Shown here: positions 61,696 through 64,000 of the stretch, in pieces
Position numbering within the stretch: the stretch's first letter is position 1
Layout: each line of letters begins with the position of its first letter
Assembly (NCBI GenBank): GCA_964553505.1
Contig: CAZKKX010000001.1
Coordinates: forward strand, 30,276 to 94,275
Origin: JAENZQ01 sp964553505
Lineage (GTDB): Bacteria > Bacillota > Clostridia > Peptostreptococcales > JAAYPU01
Direction of reading: 5' to 3'
DNA: 64,000 nucleotides
Notes under the pieces: model-generated
What the model saw: only the letters and a program-made list of their open reading frames with translations
What the model was told of the DNA's origin: nothing
Databases searched by the model: none
Made by a program: the position numbers and the translations under genes

Positions 61696-62379
61696 ATGAA
61701 TTGGATGGACATTAGCATAGCCATTATTTTTGTGTTAGCTGGAATTCAGGGCTATGCAAAAGGATTTATCAGATCTTTTATATGTACCACAAGCTGGATT
61801 ATTTCAGCCATTTGTGCCATTAAATTTTACCCAGTTCTTTCCTATTACGTTATTGGTTATACACCTGTATATTTGAAAATTAACAGTATCATAAATGAAA
61901 AAGTAATAGCTGTATACAATACAAATATGCAGGATAAATCCTTTGACAGAGCTTCTCTTATAAACCTTCCGGAAATATTAGATAAAACATGGTTAGGAGC
62001 GGACGTATCATTAGAGGGTATAGTGGGCAATTCTCTGAGCGAAGTGGTTTCTAAGTTGTTGGTGGATATTATTAGCATTGTACTGATTATTATTGCGGTT
62101 AAAGTAATTCTTGCAATTATATCTTTGATTTTGAATCAATTTGCACAGCTCCCTGTATTAAAACAAATGAACAGGTTCAGCGGGCTATTGTTTGGGTTCA
62201 TAAAAGGGGGTATAATAATATTTGTTATATTAGCTGTAAGCGTACCTGTTATAGGAATTACTGAAAGCGAATTTCTGATTCTTTCATTAGAAAATTCAAC
62301 CGTCACAAAATATCTATATCATAATAATCTTTTGCTTTTTTTTATTAAACAGGCTGCCGGTTCAATATTCCCGGGATAA
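61696..62379 (+). CDS. CvpA-family membrane protein
   Basis: A 227-residue protein with four predicted membrane helices and the CvpA start MNWMDISIAIIFVLAGIQGY followed by KGF. The family is linked to colicin V production in E. coli, but its general role is unknown. A GAAAGGGTG ribosome site precedes the ATG. It is followed after 24 bp by the DUF951 gene and is divergent from the repeat protein. Confidence 0.85.
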   Translation: MNWMDISIAIIFVLAGIQGYAKGFIRSFICTTSWIISAICAIKFYPVLSYYVIGYTPVYLKINSIINEKVIAVYNTNMQDKSFDRASLINLPEILDKTWLGADVSLEGIVGNSLSEVVSKLLVDIISIVLIIIAVKVILAIISLILNQFAQLPVLKQMNRFSGLLFGFIKGGIIIFVILAVSVPVIGITESEFLILSLENSTVTKYLYHNNLLLFFIKQAAGSIFPG

Positions 62380-62403
62380 TAAATATCGGAAAGGGTGATT
62401 TTA

Positions 62404-62601
62404 ATGCCGATGGAGTTAAATGTTGGAGATATTGTAGAATTAAAGAAACAGCACCCATGCGGAAGTAATAAATTTGAAATTGCAAGGACAGGTATGGATT
62501 TTAGAATAAAATGTATAGAATGCGGCAAACAGGTATGGTTAAGCAGAAGTAAACTTGAAAAGAGAATAAAAAAAATAACACCTAAAAAAGAAGAGAAATA
62601 G
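62404..62601 (+). CDS. DUF951 family protein
   Basis: A 65-residue protein with the family layout MELNVGDIVELKKQHPCGSN and a pair of cysteines (KCIECGKQVW), possibly for zinc; a third cysteine is in HPCG. Small, basic, widely conserved in Bacillota and of unknown function. Start at ATG 62404, about 9 nt after AAAGGG; a GTG at 62395 overlaps that site. Cotranscribed with the CvpA-family gene. Confidence 0.88.
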   Translation: MPMELNVGDIVELKKQHPCGSNKFEIARTGMDFRIKCIECGKQVWLSRSKLEKRIKKITPKKEEK

Positions 62602-62669
62602 AAACAGAAGGCAGAAAAAGAACATATACTGTTAAAGAAAAAATAAAGAAAAAAATTTATTAATATTGT

Positions 62670-62698
62670 TTGACAAAGGAATCTTTTTTTGTTAAAAT
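62670..62698 (+). promoter_or_regulatory. Promoter of the T-box/leuA transcript
   Basis: TTGACA (62670-62675, perfect), 17 bp, TAAAAT (62693-62698). The leader RNA should start near 62705. Confidence 0.85.
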
Positions 62699-62704
62699 AC
62701 ATAC

Positions 62705-62983
62705 AATTTATTTAATAAAAGAATTGCTTTGATGGAACTATTATTTTTTCAGTCAGTTGGTAAAGAGAGTCGGCGGTAGCTGCAAGCCGAACCATGGAAA
62801 AAGTAAGCCTCATTCCGGAGCATTATCTCTGAAAGATTTATTTAGTAAGAGATAACGGCAGGCACCGTTATACAGCCAAGGGTTTGATGGAATCCTGTAA
62901 AGAGGCTATTTTTTAATAGCAAAAAGGGTGGTACCACGGGAACTATTACTCGTCCCTACAGATTTGTAGTGACGAGTTTTTTA
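62705..62983 (+). ncRNA. T-box leader, leucine-specific (CUC specifier)
   Basis: Stem I is closed by AGAGA (near 62764) and TCTCT (near 62827). The specifier position holds CTC (62809-62811), a leucine codon. The T-box proper AGGGTGGTACCACGG is at 62925-62939. It is followed by a terminator hairpin (ACTCGTC at 62948 pairing GACGAGT to 62977, with T run 62976-62982). Uncharged tRNA-Leu should stabilise the antiterminator and allow leuA transcription. Confidence 0.92.
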
Positions 62984-63082
62984 TTTTGGAAAAAGACCGA
63001 AGGATTTCCATTATCCGAATTTTAATCACTGATACATGTAACTTATAAATTTAAGTTACAAAAAAATTTGGAGGGTATAAAA

Positions 63083-64000
63083 ATGTCTAAAAAAATTTTA
63101 ATTTTTGACACAACATTAAGAGACGGGGAGCAATCGCCGGGTTGCAGTATGAATATCAGAGAAAAGCTTGAGATGGCAAAACAACTTGAGAAATTAAAAG
63201 TCAACGTAATTGAAGCGGGATTTCCTGCTGCTTCTCCGGGAGATTTCGCATCGGTCAAAGAGGTAGCGGAAATCATTAAGGGCTGTTCTGTTGCCGGATT
63301 GGCCAGGGCTCTAAAAACGGACATAGACAGAGCCTGGGAAGCTGTAAAAAATGCAAAAGCACCACGAATCCATACGTTTATTGCAACTTCAGATATCCAT
63401 ATGCGGTATAAACTTAAAATGACACCTGAACAGGTCAAAGCCAATGCGGTAGAAATGGTCTCCTATGCTAAAAAATATTGCTCGGATATTGAATTTTCAG
63501 CTGAAGATGCCACCAGGAGCAATCCTCTTTTTTTGGCACAGCTTTTTGAAGAGGTGATAAAAGCGGGGGCGACCACATTAAACATACCGGACACAGTGGG
63601 ATATACAACGCCGGATGAGTTTTATAACTTTATCATGACCATTAAAGAGAATACTCCCAGTTTTGATAAAGTCAATATTTCCGTACACTGTCACAATGAC
63701 CTGGGTCTTGCTGTAGCTAACTCGCTGGCTGCAGCAAAAGCCGGCGCTAATCAGTTTGAATGTACCATTAATGGGATTGGAGAAAGAGCAGGAAATGCAG
63801 CTCTTGAAGAATTGGTAATGATTCTGGATACAAGAAAAGACATCTATCAAATGACATCTGATATTAAAACTGAAGAAATAATGAGATCTTCTATGCTTTT
63901 AAGCAGAATTACCGGAGTTAAAGTTCAACCTAATAAAGCGATTGTGGGAGAAAATGCTTTTGCCCATGAATCCGGAATACACCAGCACGGAATGCTAAAT
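63083..64000 (+). CDS. leuA: 2-isopropylmalate synthase LeuA (runs off the window)
   Basis: 306 codons are present, starting MSKKILIFDTTLRDGEQSPG, with AEDATR, HCHNDLG and NGIGERAGNAALEE, and the HESGIHQHGML metal-binding motif at the window edge. This is the first committed step of leucine synthesis, acetyl-CoA plus 2-oxoisovalerate. ATG 63083 follows GGAGGG. The leucine T-box in front fits the function. The C-terminal regulatory domain lies outside the window. Confidence 0.96.
   Translation, partial: MSKKILIFDTTLRDGEQSPGCSMNIREKLEMAKQLEKLKVNVIEAGFPAASPGDFASVKEVAEIIKGCSVAGLARALKTDIDRAWEAVKNAKAPRIHTFIATSDIHMRYKLKMTPEQVKANAVEMVSYAKKYCSDIEFSAEDATRSNPLFLAQLFEEVIKAGATTLNIPDTVGYTTPDEFYNFIMTIKENTPSFDKVNISVHCHNDLGLAVANSLAAAKAGANQFECTINGIGERAGNAALEELVMILDTRKDIYQMTSDIKTEEIMRSSMLLSRITGVKVQPNKAIVGENAFAHESGIHQHGMLN

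Overview
The window is a 64 kb piece of an AT-rich, spore-forming, Gram-positive chromosome of the Bacillota, most likely class Clostridia, centred on the replication origin. Evidence: the gene order rpmH-oriC-dnaA-dnaN-recF-gyrB-gyrA; the noc-parA-parB block with two perfect parS sites; sporulation genes yabP and yabQ; a T-box; and clostridial families such as glutamate 2,3-aminomutase. I cannot name the genus. One run of exactly 100 N (51571-51670) is a scaffold gap of unknown true size.

Left arm, mostly on the minus strand (1-21607). It begins with cheD/cheC (chemotaxis), then an EamA exporter and an MFS exporter, a tiny hydrophobic peptide gene with its own promoter and terminator, and rlmH. 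Next come walJ-htrA and, as a separate unit, a secreted protein plus yycH-yycI (WalRK accessory genes). An isolated two-repeat hydrophobic micro-protein with a sigma-K-like promoter and an RNase HI lie on the plus strand. Then follow a membrane-anchored protein, a PAS-PP2C phosphatase, parB, parA, noc, rsmG, mnmG, mnmE, jag, yidC, yidD, rnpA and rpmH, in the classical Bacillota order.

Origin and right arm, mostly plus strand (21608-50000). oriC has DnaA boxes upstream of dnaA, and a box plus a DnaA-trio-like tract between dnaA and dnaN. A glutamate 2,3-aminomutase gene is inserted between dnaN and yaaA-recF. After gyrB-gyrA come an RsbV/RsbW/SigB module, trpS, an MscS channel, a family 4 uracil-DNA glycosylase overlapping a chorismate mutase-shikimate kinase fusion, plsC, an SdpR/SdpI pair with a clear operator, and a second glycosylase that lacks the Fe-S ligands. 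The rpsF-ssb-rpsR operon, a DUF2232 protein (apparent CTG start), gdpP, rplI, dnaB and purA follow. A minus-strand DnaD protein carries a helicase-loader N-terminal domain at its C terminus.

Envelope, sporulation and division region (50000-64000). It contains an M23 peptidase interrupted by the gap, a subtilisin, a gluzincin-like lipid/membrane-anchored protein followed by walR-walK, a PH-domain protein, yabP-yabQ (sigma-E-like promoter), a structured intergenic element, a divIC-like gene, rnmV, rsmA, a large repeat-containing uncharacterised protein, a CvpA family protein, a DUF951 protein, and a T-box leader in front of leuA, which runs off the window.

Functionally the window joins replication initiation, chromosome segregation, cell-wall stress signalling (WalRK is here split into two loci 45 kb apart), general stress control and the start of sporulation. 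I found no rRNA, tRNA, CRISPR array, insertion sequence or prophage.
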